A stretch of DNA of 64,000 bases from Bradyrhizobium cytisi (GTDB lineage Bacteria > Pseudomonadota > Alphaproteobacteria > Rhizobiales > Xanthobacteraceae), in contig NZ_VSSR01000032.1 of the NCBI RefSeq assembly GCF_008123515.1, positions 1 to 64,000 of the forward strand, in the 5' to 3' direction. A program made the translations under genes and the position numbers. Below, piece after piece: positions 35,334 through 44,657 of the stretch. The notes under the pieces were generated by a model. The model was not told where the DNA came from and made no database searches. It worked only from the letters and a program-made list of their open reading frames with translations. Position 1 is the stretch's first letter. Each line of letters begins with the position of its first letter.

Positions 35334-36872
35334 ATGGTCCAGCGGGTTTCGACAGTCGCCTTTGAAGGGATCGAGGCCCGCGCGGTCGACGTGCAGGTGC
35401 AGGTCGCCCCGGGCCTGCCGGCCTTCGCCATCGTCGGCCTGCCCGACAAGGCGGTATCGGAGGCGCGTGAGCGGGTCCGCTCGGCGCTGATCGCCTCGGG
35501 GCTGGCGCTGCCGGCGCGGCGGATCATCGTCAATCTCGCCCCTGCCGACGTCCCGAAGGAAGGCAGCCATTACGACCTGCCGATCGCGCTCGGGCTGATG
35601 GCGGCGATCGGCGCGATCCCGCCGGATGCGCTGACGGGTTTTACCGTGCTTGGCGAGCTCGGCCTCGACGGCTCGATCGCGCCGGTGGCCGGCGTTCTGC
35701 CCGCCGCGATCGGCGCCAATGTGCGCGAGGAAGGTCTGATCTGTCCGGCGGCCTGCGGCTCGGAAGCGGCGTGGGCGAGCCCGGACATCCAGATCGTCGC
35801 CGCACACTCGCTGATTCAGATCGCCAACCATTTCAAGGGCACACAGGTGTTGTCGCGGCCCGTGCCGAAAGTCCACGAGGCAGCAAGCTCGCTGCTCGAT
35901 CTGCGCGACATCAAGGGCCAGGAGAGCGCCAAGCGGGCGCTGGAGATCGCGGCCGCGGGCGGCCATCACCTGTTGATGATCGGCGCGCCCGGTGCCGGCA
36001 AATCGATGCTGGCGGCGCGCCTGCCCTCGATCCTGCCGCCGCTGTCGCCGGGCGAATTGCTCGAGGTCTCGATGATCGCCTCCGTCGCCGGCGAGATCGA
36101 GGGCGGCGCGCTGACATCGCAGCGGCCGTTTCGCTCGCCACATCATTCCGCCAGCATGGCCGCGCTGACCGGCGGCGGCGCGCGCGCAAAGCCCGGCGAG
36201 ATCTCGCTGGCGCATCAGGGCGTGCTGTTCCTCGACGAGCTGCCCGAGTTCGACCCGCGCGTGCTGGATTCGCTGCGCCAGCCGCTGGAGAACGGCGAGG
36301 TCTCGGTCTCCCGCGCCAACCACCGCGTGACTTACCCCGCGCGCTTCATGCTGATCGCAGCGATGAACCCCTGCCGCTGCGGCCATGCGTTCGAGCCGGG
36401 CTATTCCTGCAAGCGCGGCCGCATCGATCGCTGCGCCGGCGATTACCAGGCGCGCATCTCCGGTCCGCTGATGGACCGCATCGATCTGCGCATCGAGATC
36501 CCGGCCGTGACCGCGGCCGATCTGATCCTGCCGCCGGCGGCGGAAGGCTCCGCCGAAGTCGCCGCGCGCGTGGCGGCGGCGCGCGACATCCAGCTCAAAC
36601 GCTACGCCGATGCCGGCCTGCCGCAGGTCCGCACCAATGCTGAGGCGCCGGCGTCCGTTCTAGAGGACATCGCCAGGCCGGACGCACAGGGCCAGAAGCT
36701 GCTGCGCGATGCGGCCGAGACCATGCGGCTGTCGGCGCGCGGCTATCACCGCGTGCTGCGGGTGGCCCGCACGCTCGCCGACCTCGACGGCGCCGACAAG
36801 ATCGGCCGGCTGCATCTTGCCGAGGCGCTGTCCTACCGCGCACTCGCGGAGGATATGCGCCAGATGGCGTGA
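35334..36872 (+). CDS. comM: YifB/ComM family Mg-chelatase-like AAA+ ATPase
   Basis: 512 residues from the ATG at 35334 (MVQRVSTVAFEGIEARAVDV). An N-terminal Lon-protease-like S5 fold (DVPKEGSHYDLPIALGLMAA) is followed by an AAA+ module with Walker A GAPGAGKSMLA and Walker B GVLFLDELPEF. The C-terminal zinc-like CRCGHAFEPGYSC segment and Mg_chelatase_C helices follow. Homologues promote branch migration during natural transformation; whether this organism is transformable is not shown. It is followed by an unrelated hypothetical gene. Confidence 0.93.
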   Translation: MVQRVSTVAFEGIEARAVDVQVQVAPGLPAFAIVGLPDKAVSEARERVRSALIASGLALPARRIIVNLAPADVPKEGSHYDLPIALGLMAAIGAIPPDALTGFTVLGELGLDGSIAPVAGVLPAAIGANVREEGLICPAACGSEAAWASPDIQIVAAHSLIQIANHFKGTQVLSRPVPKVHEAASSLLDLRDIKGQESAKRALEIAAAGGHHLLMIGAPGAGKSMLAARLPSILPPLSPGELLEVSMIASVAGEIEGGALTSQRPFRSPHHSASMAALTGGGARAKPGEISLAHQGVLFLDELPEFDPRVLDSLRQPLENGEVSVSRANHRVTYPARFMLIAAMNPCRCGHAFEPGYSCKRGRIDRCAGDYQARISGPLMDRIDLRIEIPAVTAADLILPPAAEGSAEVAARVAAARDIQLKRYADAGLPQVRTNAEAPASVLEDIARPDAQGQKLLRDAAETMRLSARGYHRVLRVARTLADLDGADKIGRLHLAEALSYRALAEDMRQMA

Positions 36873-36967
36873 TCGCGCAGCGCATCAACCCGGCGGTAAC
36901 GAGTTTCCTTTACGCTCTGCAAACCATAGGCCCACAAGTCCAGTCCGGGCCCGGCGAGTAGAGCGTC

Positions 36968-37438
36968 ATGTTGCGTTTCAAGATCCTGGCCTCGGTGGTT
37001 CCCCTGTTGGCGGCTGCGGTGTTCGCCCGCAACGAGATCACATCGGTCTCGCATCCTTGCATCGCCCTCGGCGACACCTCGGTCGAGCTGACATCCCTGT
37101 TCTGGACGGCCGGCGTCCATGTCGCCTTCACCGACGATGTGTCGCGGGCCACGGTGCGGGTCCAGATCACCGACGATGCGGATGCCGCCGACTTCGCAGT
37201 CGTGGACGACGGCGCGAGCGACGAGCCGAGCGCCTGCCAGGCCAATCCGGCGACGCGCCTCATCACGATTGCCGCGCAGCCGGTCGATGACGGCCCGGTC
37301 ATTTATCTCTCCGCAGATGGTCCCGCTGACTTCCGTGTTTACGTCCGTTCGAAGACATTTACGCAGAAGGAGGCCGCAGCCCTGATCGTCGGCGCTCATG
37401 GCCCCCACCCACTCCCCCTCCAGGCCGCTTCGCTCTGA
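36968..37438 (+). CDS. Small exported protein of unknown function
   Basis: 156 residues. A hydrophobic N-terminus (FKILASVVPLLAAAVFA) suggests a signal peptide or anchor; the rest is acidic (SVELTSLFWTAGVHVAFTDD, QITDDADAADFAVVDDGASD) with two cysteines. No family was recognised. It lies between comM and a hybrid histidine kinase whose N-terminal reading frame begins near its stop. Conservation with the kinase would suggest a sensor-linked periplasmic partner, but this is speculation. Confidence 0.6.
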   Translation: MLRFKILASVVPLLAAAVFARNEITSVSHPCIALGDTSVELTSLFWTAGVHVAFTDDVSRATVRVQITDDADAADFAVVDDGASDEPSACQANPATRLITIAAQPVDDGPVIYLSADGPADFRVYVRSKTFTQKEAAALIVGAHGPHPLPLQAASL

Positions 37439-37562
37439 AGCGTTAACACCTCGTCAACCCTGTTTGGAGCTCGCCGCAAAGCCTCAAGCTGTTCGCAAGG
37501 TCGGCGAGACATCGTCGCAAGCGGCGGTGGCGGGTTTCGGACAAGAGTCGGGGTCGGTGGCA

Positions 37563-39788
37563 ATGGGTCGGACGTTCCGGATCAAGGTGCGCATGCGCCG
37601 CTTCAGACGACAGCACCCCCGAATTGCCTTCGCGATCCGCTCCTTCATGATCTTCTCGGCGACGTTCGGCGGCGCCTATGGCTTCGTCACCGGCAGCCGC
37701 GCGCCGAATTCCGGCTACGATCCCAACACCTTTGCGATCGGCGCGAGCTTCCTGTTTGCGCTGGCCTGCCTCGGTCTCGCGACGCTCAGCATGCGGCTGC
37801 GCTTCGTCAACAAGCGGATGCGCAAGCTCGCCGCCCACAACGAGGCGCTGATCGACCGCAATTGGGAGCTGAAGGAAGCCGAAGAGCGCGCCCGCAGCCT
37901 GTTCGAATCGCAGGGCGATCTGATCGTGCTGCGTGACCATCAGGGCCGCATCACCTTTGCCAACGACGCCTATTGCGCGCTGGCCGGGCAGACGCGCGGT
38001 GCGCTGGTCGGCACGCGGTTCGACTTCGACGTGCTGGAGCAGGGCGATAGCGCGCGCGAGAGCAACGGCACGCGCATCCACGACCAGAGAATCTCCACCC
38101 CGCTCGGCGCGCGCTGGATAGCCTGGCGCGAAGGATTCGTGCGGCTCGATGCCGGCCAGCCAGCCGAACTGCAGAGTGTCGGCCGCGACGTCACCGACCG
38201 CACCGAGACCGAACGCGCGCTGTCGGATGCGCGCGACCAGGCCAACGCCGCCAACCGCGCCAAGTCGCGCTTCCTCGCGATGGCCTCGCACGAGATCCGT
38301 ACCCCCCTGAACGGGATCATCGGCATGGGCGGGCTGTTGCTCGACACCACGTTGACGCCGGAGCAGACGACCTACGCCAGGGCCGTGAAAACCTCGGGCG
38401 AAGCGCTGATGGCGCTGATCGAGGAGCTGCTCGACTATTCCAAGATCGAAGCCGGCAAGCTCGATCTCGACCAACGTCCCTTTGCGCTCTCGACCTTGAT
38501 CGAGGAGGTCACCGAGCTGCTGGCACCGCGCGCGCAGGCGAAAAACCTCGAGATCGCTTCCTATGTCGACGAGCGCCTTGCGCTGGAAGTCGTTGGCGAT
38601 GCCGCACGGCTGCGCCAGGTGCTGCTCAATCTCGCCGGCAACGCCATCAAATTCACCGCAAGCGGCGGCGTTGCGCTGATCGTCGAGCCCGGCATCTGGC
38701 CGAACGAGATCAGCTTTCTGGTCCGCGATACCGGCATTGGCATCGTGCCAGAAGCACAGTCGCGCATCTTCCGCGAATTCGAGCAGGCCGACGACCGTGT
38801 CGCCCGCACCTATGGCGGCACCGGGCTTGGCCTTGCCATCAGCGAGCGCATCGTCAAGCGCATGGGCGGTCGCATCACGCTGGAGAGCGCACCGGCTCAG
38901 GGCTCGACCTTCGAGGTCGCAATCCCGCTCGCGCCGTCGCATGGAAACACCGGACAGACCGCGTTTCCGAGCCCGGACCTCGCCGGCAAGTCGATCCTGC
39001 TGGTGGCTGACGGCATCGAGGCGTCTCTGATCGCACGGCGGCTGGAGCGCTGGGGCGGCCAGACCTGCCTGGTCGCGGATGCGGCTGTGGCCGAAGCGCT
39101 GCTGCCGGAACGCCCATGGCATGCCGTGGTGGTCGATCGTGCGCTCGGTCCGGCTGTTGCCGATCGCCTGGGCGAAGTCGCCCGTGCTCACGCGACGCAG
39201 CGGCTCGTGCTGCTGACGCCGAGCTCGCGTCATGACAAGCTTTCGCCGGCGTTCACCGGCTTCCTGGTCAAGCCACTGCGCGCAGCCTCCCTCGCCGCGC
39301 GTCTCGCGCTGACGCCGGAAGTCGCCTCGCCCGATCTCGCGCCCGAGCCTGTCGAGCGGGCCGCGGTCAGAACGCCTGCCAACGGCCTCTCGATCCTTGT
39401 CGCCGAGGACAACGAGATCAACGCGCTCTTGATGCGATCGCTGCTCACAAAACTCGGTCACCGCGTCGTCATCGCGGTCCATGGCGAGGCCGCGCTGGAA
39501 TCCTGGCTCGCGGCCAGCTCCGCCGGTACGCCCTATGATCTGGTTGTGATGGACATCCAGATGCCGCAGCTCGACGGCATCGAAGCAACCAAACGCATCC
39601 GCGCCCATGAGGCCGCCACCGGCGGCCACCACACGCCGATCCTCGCGCTGACCGCGAACACGCTGGTGGAAGATCGCTACGCCTGCTTCGAGGCGGGCAT
39701 GAACGGGTTTCTCATCAAGCCGCTCGATCGGGAGAAGCTGGACGAGGCGCTGGCCGGGCTAGCGGCATCACGGCGTCTGGTGGTGTAG
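37563..39788 (+). CDS. Hybrid sensor histidine kinase/response regulator
   Basis: 741 residues from the ATG at 37563; an earlier start at 37398 is possible. Two transmembrane helices (about 22-43 and 57-76) precede a PAS domain (about 108-215), a HisKA domain with MASHEIRTPLNG (phosphoacceptor His243) and a HATPase (RQVLLNLAGNAIKF, GLGLAISERIVKRMGG). A first receiver-like module (about 475-590) lacks the usual acidic pair. The second receiver (about 605-735) is complete with Asp664 (VVMDIQMPQLDG) and Lys719. The signal and output are unknown; no separate response regulator is adjacent. Confidence 0.92.
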   Translation: MGRTFRIKVRMRRFRRQHPRIAFAIRSFMIFSATFGGAYGFVTGSRAPNSGYDPNTFAIGASFLFALACLGLATLSMRLRFVNKRMRKLAAHNEALIDRNWELKEAEERARSLFESQGDLIVLRDHQGRITFANDAYCALAGQTRGALVGTRFDFDVLEQGDSARESNGTRIHDQRISTPLGARWIAWREGFVRLDAGQPAELQSVGRDVTDRTETERALSDARDQANAANRAKSRFLAMASHEIRTPLNGIIGMGGLLLDTTLTPEQTTYARAVKTSGEALMALIEELLDYSKIEAGKLDLDQRPFALSTLIEEVTELLAPRAQAKNLEIASYVDERLALEVVGDAARLRQVLLNLAGNAIKFTASGGVALIVEPGIWPNEISFLVRDTGIGIVPEAQSRIFREFEQADDRVARTYGGTGLGLAISERIVKRMGGRITLESAPAQGSTFEVAIPLAPSHGNTGQTAFPSPDLAGKSILLVADGIEASLIARRLERWGGQTCLVADAAVAEALLPERPWHAVVVDRALGPAVADRLGEVARAHATQRLVLLTPSSRHDKLSPAFTGFLVKPLRAASLAARLALTPEVASPDLAPEPVERAAVRTPANGLSILVAEDNEINALLMRSLLTKLGHRVVIAVHGEAALESWLAASSAGTPYDLVVMDIQMPQLDGIEATKRIRAHEAATGGHHTPILALTANTLVEDRYACFEAGMNGFLIKPLDREKLDEALAGLAASRRLVV

Positions 39789-39803
39789 GGAGGTCTCTCC
39801 GCC

Positions 39804-39881
39804 GTCATTGCGAGCGGAGCGAAGCAATCCAGACTCTCACCGCGGAAAGATTCTGGATTGCTTCGCTGCGCTCGCAATGAC
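39804..39881. repeat. Interspersed inverted repeat, GTCATTGCGAGC type
   Basis: Two 30-base arms, 39804-39833 and 39852-39881, are reverse complements with a single mismatch: GTCATTGCGAGCGGAGCGAA...and its partner ending GCGCTCGCAATGAC. It fills the space between the kinase and the convergent coaA gene and is likely a dispersed repeat that acts as a bidirectional terminator. Confidence 0.85.
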
Positions 39882-39892
39882 GAGTGTGTTGC

Positions 39893-40849
39893 CTACAGCC
39901 TTCGCAGCGCCACGCTCTCTACCGCGTGATCCGCGGCCTTCTTCAGGATCAGCGTCGCGCGGGGGCGGGTCGGCAAAATGTTGTCCTCGAGATTGGCGAG
40001 GTTGGTGCGCTCCCAGATCGCGGTGGCGGTGGCGGTGGCCTCCTCGTCCGACAGGAGCGCATAGCGGTTGAAGTAGGATTTTGGATTGGTGAACGCGGTG
40101 TCGCGCAACGCCAGGAAGCGCTTGATGTACCAGCGCCGCAGCGCCGCCTCGTCGGCGTCGATATAGACCGAGAAGTCGAAGAAGTCGGAGACCACGGGCA
40201 CCGCCTTGCCGTCGCGCGGCAGCTTGCCGGTCTGCAGCACGTTGACGCCCTCGACGATCAGGATGTCGGGCTGGTCGATCTCGGCCCATTCGTTCGGTAC
40301 GATGTCGTAGGTCAGATGCGAATAGACCGGCGAGCGCACGTGGCGGCGGCCCGACTTGATGTCGGACAGGAAGTTGAGCAGCAGCGGCAGGTCGTAGCTC
40401 TCCGGAAAGCCCTTCTTCTGCAGAATGCCTTGCTGCTCGAGCAGGGCCTTCGGGTAAAGGAATCCGTCGGTGGTGATCAGGTCGACCTTCGGACGCGGCG
40501 ACCAGCGCGCCAACAAGGCCTGGAGCACGCGGGCCGTGGTGGATTTACCGACCGCAACCGAGCCGGCGACGCCGATGATGTATGGGACCTTGCGGTCGCG
40601 GATGTTGAGGAACTGGCGCTCCGCGTAGTACAGGCGCTGCATCGCATCGACATAGATCGAGAGCAGCCGCGACAGCGGCAGATAAATGTCCTCGACCTCC
40701 TTGAGATCGAGGCGATCGTGCAGCGAGCGCAGCCGGTCGAACTCGCCCGGCTCCAGCGTCATCGGCGTGTCGTCGCGCAGCCGCGCCCATTCTTCGCGCG
40801 AATAGACGCGGTATGGATTATATTGCTGCTCGGGTGCGCGGATATCCAT
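39893..40849 (-). CDS. coaA: Pantothenate kinase, type I
   Basis: 318 residues. It phosphorylates pantothenate, the first and regulated step of CoA synthesis. The P-loop is VAGSVAVGKSTTARVL, and the type I family blocks PYRVYSREEWARLRDDTPMT, LPLLLNFLSDIKSGR and DILIVEGVNVLQTG are present. It is 28 bases downstream of hisE, so it is probably the last gene of the histidine run. Confidence 0.96.
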   Translation of the reverse strand: MDIRAPEQQYNPYRVYSREEWARLRDDTPMTLEPGEFDRLRSLHDRLDLKEVEDIYLPLSRLLSIYVDAMQRLYYAERQFLNIRDRKVPYIIGVAGSVAVGKSTTARVLQALLARWSPRPKVDLITTDGFLYPKALLEQQGILQKKGFPESYDLPLLLNFLSDIKSGRRHVRSPVYSHLTYDIVPNEWAEIDQPDILIVEGVNVLQTGKLPRDGKAVPVVSDFFDFSVYIDADEAALRRWYIKRFLALRDTAFTNPKSYFNRYALLSDEEATATATAIWERTNLANLEDNILPTRPRATLILKKAADHAVESVALRRL

Positions 40850-40877
40850 GACGCGACCTTCTCCGTAAAGAACTTGG

Positions 40878-41204
40878 CTAGCTGCCGCTCTTGCGAGACG
40901 CTTTCTCTTCCAGCCCGGACATGTTCGTACGCTTGTCCAGCGCCGCCTCCACCTCTTCCAGTTTTACGCCGCGCGCCTTGAGCAGCACAAGGAAGTGATA
41001 GAGCAGGTCGGCACCCTCGGCGATCAGATGATCGCGATCGTTTTCGACTGCTGCGATTACGGTTTCGACTGCTTCCTCACCGAACTTCTTGGCGCAATGT
41101 TCGGCGCCCTTGTCGAGGAGCTTGCGGGTATAGGAGCCCTCCCCACCGGAGGCCGCGCGGGCATCGATGGTTACGGCGAGATCGTGGATCGTGAAACGCG
41201 GCAT
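40878..41204 (-). CDS. hisE: Phosphoribosyl-ATP pyrophosphatase
   Basis: 108 residues from the ATG at 41204 (MPRFTIHDLAVTIDARAASG). The second histidine-pathway step, hydrolysing PR-ATP to PR-AMP. The all-alpha MazG-like motif is CAKKFGEEAVETVIAAVEND followed by LIAEGADLLYHFLVLLKARG. It is a stand-alone HisE; HisI is not in the window. It lies 78 bases downstream of hisF. Confidence 0.95.
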   Translation of the reverse strand: MPRFTIHDLAVTIDARAASGGEGSYTRKLLDKGAEHCAKKFGEEAVETVIAAVENDRDHLIAEGADLLYHFLVLLKARGVKLEEVEAALDKRTNMSGLEEKASRKSGS

Positions 41205-41282
41205 ACTGAATACTCGAAACGCGCGTCTGGCCGGTTGGGCCAGTCCCGCCGGTTGATGTAGCACTTTTATGAACGGAAGTCG

Positions 41283-42059
41283 TCAGGCATCCAGCCGCAT
41301 GGGTAGTCCGCGCCGGGCCATGTGCTCCTTGGCTTCGCGGATGGTGAATTCCCCGAAGTGGAAGATCGAGGCGGCCAGTACGGCGGTGGCACGCCCGTCG
41401 CGGATGCCATCGACGAGGTGGTCGAGATTGCCGACGCCGCCGGAGGCGATCACGGGAACGGGAACGCTGTCGGCAATGGCCCGGGTCAGCGGAATATCAA
41501 AACCCTGCCTGGTGCCGTCACGGTCCATCGAGGTGAGCAGAATTTCACCAGCGCCGAGCGAGACCACTTCCTGGGCATATTCGATGGCGTCGATACCGGT
41601 CGAGTTGCGGCCGCCATGGGTGAAGATCTCCCAGCGCTCGCCGCCGCCGGCGCGCTTGACCCGCTTGGCGTCGATCGCGACCACGACGCACTGCTCGCCG
41701 AATTTTTCGGCGGCTTCCTTGACGAACTCGCGCCGCGACACCGCGGCGCTGTTGATCGAGACCTTGTCGGCGCCGGCGCGCAGCAGCGTCTTGATGTCGT
41801 TGACCTCACGGACGCCGCCGCCGACGGTGACCGGCATGAAGCAGGCTTCGGCCGTGCGGCGGACCACGTCCAGCATGATGCCTCGGTTCTCATGGGTCGC
41901 GGTGATGTCGAGGAACGTGAGCTCGTCGGCGCCGGCGGCGTCATAGGCGATCGCCGCTTCGACGGGGTCGCCGGCATCGCGCAGATCGACGAAGTTGACG
42001 CCCTTGACGACGCGGCCGTCCTTGACGTCGAGGCAGGGGATCACGCGCACCTTGAACAT
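41283..42059 (-). CDS. hisF: Imidazole glycerol phosphate synthase, HisF subunit
   Basis: 258 residues. The cyclase half of IGP synthase, using ammonia from HisH. The catalytic aspartates are in VIPCLDVKDGRVVKGVNF (near residue 11) and LLTSMDRDGTRQGFDIPL, and EARGGVG-like HIS family strands (VIASGGVGNLDHLVDGIRDG) bind phosphate. It lies three bases after hisA. Confidence 0.97.
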   Translation of the reverse strand: MFKVRVIPCLDVKDGRVVKGVNFVDLRDAGDPVEAAIAYDAAGADELTFLDITATHENRGIMLDVVRRTAEACFMPVTVGGGVREVNDIKTLLRAGADKVSINSAAVSRREFVKEAAEKFGEQCVVVAIDAKRVKRAGGGERWEIFTHGGRNSTGIDAIEYAQEVVSLGAGEILLTSMDRDGTRQGFDIPLTRAIADSVPVPVIASGGVGNLDHLVDGIRDGRATAVLAASIFHFGEFTIREAKEHMARRGLPMRLDA

Positions 42060-42062
42060 GTG

Positions 42063-42800
42063 TCAGCTCCCGGGCGCGTTGCGGATCAAGGTGAGGGCGG
42101 TGGCGGGATCGAGGCGGCCGTCATAGAGCGCACGGCCGGCGATCGCGCCGGCGAGCTTTTTGGCGCGCGGCGTCAGCATCGCCTTGACGTCCTCGATCGA
42201 GGCAAGACCGCCGGAAGCAATCACGGGAATCGTGATGCTGTCTGCCAGCGCAATGGTCGCATCGAGGTTGAGGCCCTTGAGCAGGCCGTCGCGCGCGATG
42301 TCGGTGAAGACGATGGCGGCAACGCCGGCGTCCTCGAAACGTTGCGCGATCTCAAGCACCGTCACTCGCGAGGTCTCGGCCCAGCCTTCGACCGCGACCT
42401 TGCCGTCGCGCGCGTCCAGCCCGACCGCGACGCGGCCGGGGAACTTTTTCGAGGCCACCTTCACCAGCTCCGGATCCCGCACCGCGGCCGTGCCGATGAT
42501 GACGCGGGTGATGCCCTTCTCGAGCCAGGCCTCGACGGTCGCAATATCGCGAATACCGCCACCGAGCTGCACCGGAATCTTGATCGTCTTCAGCATCGCC
42601 TCGACGGCCTGCGCATTCACCGGCTTGCCGGCGAACGCGCCGTCGAGATCGACGACGTGGAGATACTCAAAGCCCTGCGAGACAAAGCTCTCGGCCTGGG
42701 CTGCGGGGTTGAGATTGAACACGGTCGCGCGAGCCATGTCGCCTTGCTCGAGGCGCACGCACTGGCCGTTCTTGAGGTCGATGGCAGGAAAGAGAATCAC
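42063..42800 (-). CDS. hisA: ProFAR isomerase (HisA)
   Basis: 245 residues from the GTG at 42800, giving the family-typical N-terminus [V/M]ILFPAIDLKNGQCVRL. That GTG overlaps the hisH stop as GTGA and has GGAAG just upstream; an ATG at 42809 adding three residues is the alternative. It isomerises ProFAR to PRFAR. Catalytic aspartates lie in PAIDLKNG and VFTDIARDGLLKGLN. It is followed three bases later by hisF. Confidence 0.95.
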   Translation of the reverse strand: MILFPAIDLKNGQCVRLEQGDMARATVFNLNPAAQAESFVSQGFEYLHVVDLDGAFAGKPVNAQAVEAMLKTIKIPVQLGGGIRDIATVEAWLEKGITRVIIGTAAVRDPELVKVASKKFPGRVAVGLDARDGKVAVEGWAETSRVTVLEIAQRFEDAGVAAIVFTDIARDGLLKGLNLDATIALADSITIPVIASGGLASIEDVKAMLTPRAKKLAGAIAGRALYDGRLDPATALTLIRNAPGS

Positions 42801-43447
42801 GGCTTCCATCGCAAAAAGTTCGAGATCAGGGCCAGGCCAAAACGCTGGCTCTTCTCGGGGTGAAACTGCGTGCCGATGGCGGTGTCCTTCGCGACGATCG
42901 CGGTGACAGGCCCGCCGTAGTCAGCGCGCGCGAGCACGTCCGCCTCGTTGGCAGCGTTGAGGTGATAGGAGTGCACGAAATAAGCGTGCTGGCCCTTGGG
43001 CCCGAGCGGCAGCTTGTTCAGCACCGGGTGCTCCCTGAGCACATCGAGCGTATTCCAGCCCATGTGCGGGATCTTCAGGCTTTCATCGCGCGGCGTGATC
43101 TTCTCGACGTCGCCGCCGATCCAGTTCAGGCCTTGCGTGATGACATGCTCCTTGCCGCGGGTGGCGAACAGCTGCATGCCGACGCAAATGCCGAACATCG
43201 GCCTCGCCTTGACGCGCACGGCTTCGGTGATCGCCTCGACCATGCCGTTGACGGCATCGAGCCCGCGCCGGCAATCGGCAAAGGCGCCAACGCCCGGCAG
43301 CACCAGACGATCGGCGCCGTAGGCCTGATCCGGATCGCTGGTCACGAAGACCTTCTGCGGATTCTCCATGCCGCGCGCAGCACGCTCAAACGCCTTGGCG
43401 GCGGAATGCAGATTCCCGGAACCGTAATCGATGATGGCGATGCTCAT
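42797..43447 (-). CDS. hisH: Imidazole glycerol phosphate synthase, HisH subunit
   Basis: 216 residues from the ATG at 43447 (MSIAIIDYGSGNLHSAAKAF). The glutaminase half of IGP synthase. The nucleophile is in GICVGMQLFA (Cys about 93), and the His-Glu pair is in GTQFHPEKSQ near the C-terminus. Its start overlaps the DUF2628 gene stop by four bases (ATGA), and its stop overlaps the hisA start, so the run is translationally linked. Confidence 0.96.
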   Translation of the reverse strand: MSIAIIDYGSGNLHSAAKAFERAARGMENPQKVFVTSDPDQAYGADRLVLPGVGAFADCRRGLDAVNGMVEAITEAVRVKARPMFGICVGMQLFATRGKEHVITQGLNWIGGDVEKITPRDESLKIPHMGWNTLDVLREHPVLNKLPLGPKGQHAYFVHSYHLNAANEADVLARADYGGPVTAIVAKDTAIGTQFHPEKSQRFGLALISNFLRWKP

Positions 43448-43974
43448 CTTGACCCTCCCGGTTCTGGAAACAATCCAATGATGCCGCCGGCCGGAATCGG
43501 CGGCGGGTTGGAAAATTGCTGACCCGGCAGATTGCGGGTAGGCGGCGGCCCGCCGCGATCGACGGCCCATTGATCGTTGACGATGCCGCGCTGTGTCTTG
43601 CTCCAACGGTCGAAGAAGCGCCGCTCGGCGGTGTCCTCGTCGTCAGCGACGACGACGTCGAGCTGCCGCCACTTGCCGCGCGACAGCGTCCAGCGGCGCA
43701 GGCTCGAGGCCTCGAAACCCATCAGCAGCGCGACGATGGTGTTGGCAAAGAAGATCGAGCTGCGGCCGACGCCGAGGCTGTGCAGCCCGGCATCGAACGC
43801 GGCGAGAAAGACGATCCAGCCGATCAGGGCCAGCCAAAGCCTGTTCCAGGCCAGCCAGAACGGCCCAAAGATCATCGCCCAGAAATGGAAGCCGTCGCGC
43901 ACGAACACGAATCTGTCGGTCGCGCGCAGGTCGGCCCCGGCTGGGGTGGGAGCATGAACTGTGTAGACAGGCAT
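43444..43974 (-). CDS. DUF2628 membrane protein inside the histidine cluster
   Basis: 176 residues. A soluble start (MPVYTVHAPTPAGADLRATD) precedes two to three close hydrophobic segments (FHFWAMIFGPFWLAWNRLWL, ALIGWIVFLAAFDAG, FFANTIVALLMGFEASSLRR). The C-terminal third is charged and ends in a Pro/Gly-rich tail. The function of DUF2628 is unknown. It overlaps hisH by four bases and follows hisB by 67, so it is cotranscribed with the histidine genes. Confidence 0.85.
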   Translation of the reverse strand: MPVYTVHAPTPAGADLRATDRFVFVRDGFHFWAMIFGPFWLAWNRLWLALIGWIVFLAAFDAGLHSLGVGRSSIFFANTIVALLMGFEASSLRRWTLSRGKWRQLDVVVADDEDTAERRFFDRWSKTQRGIVNDQWAVDRGGPPPTRNLPGQQFSNPPPIPAGGIIGLFPEPGGSR

Positions 43975-44041
43975 TTTCGATGCCCCGTTCTCGAGAATTG
44001 AGCAGATGCCGCCGGCGGCGTTTGATTAACCGACGGAGATG

Positions 44042-44635
44042 TCAGCCGCCGAGCGAGCCCTTGGTGGACGGGATCTCTCCCACCGCCTTGGGATCGATCG
44101 CAACCGCCGTGCGTAGCGCCCGCGCCAGGCCCTTGAAGCAGGACTCGGCGATATGGTGGCTGTTATCGCCATATAGGGTCTCGACGTGGAGAGTCACGCC
44201 GGCGTTGATGGCGAAGGCCTGAAACCACTCGCGCACCAGCTCGGTGTCGAATTCACCGATCTTGTCACGGGGGAAGTCGGCCTTGAACACCAGGAACGGG
44301 CGGCCCGAGATGTCGATGACCACGCGCGTCAGCGTCTCGTCCATCGGCATGTGCACGCCGGCATAGCGGGTGATGCCCGCCATGTTGCCGAGCGCCTGCT
44401 TGACCGCCTGGCCGAGCGCGATGCCGGTGTCTTCGGTGGTATGGTGATGATCAATGTGGAGGTCGCCAACCGCCTTGACCGTGAGGTCGATGCGGGAATG
44501 GCGGGCGAGGAGATCGAGCATATGGTCGAAAAAGCCGATGCCGGTCGCGATATTGGCCACGCCGGTGCCATCGAGGTTCACGGTGACCTCGATGTCGGTT
44601 TCCTTGGTCTTGCGCTTGATCGTCGCGGTGCGCAT
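44042..44635 (-). CDS. hisB: Imidazoleglycerol-phosphate dehydratase
   Basis: 197 residues, a monofunctional HisB without the phosphatase domain. It dehydrates IGP in histidine synthesis. The metal-binding histidine motifs HHHTTEDTGIALG and DNSHHIAESCFKGLARALR are both intact. It is the first gene of the minus-strand run hisB-DUF2628-hisH-hisA-hisF-hisE-coaA and is divergent from hslV, with 192 bases between starts. Confidence 0.97.
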   Translation of the reverse strand: MRTATIKRKTKETDIEVTVNLDGTGVANIATGIGFFDHMLDLLARHSRIDLTVKAVGDLHIDHHHTTEDTGIALGQAVKQALGNMAGITRYAGVHMPMDETLTRVVIDISGRPFLVFKADFPRDKIGEFDTELVREWFQAFAINAGVTLHVETLYGDNSHHIAESCFKGLARALRTAVAIDPKAVGEIPSTKGSLGG

Positions 44636-44657
44636 TGAAAGCTGGTTTCCATCCTGG

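Noticed and set aside
37443..39632. A 729-codon minus-strand frame opposite the histidine kinase.
   Set aside because: Antisense shadow of an intact kinase; no domain or ribosome site.
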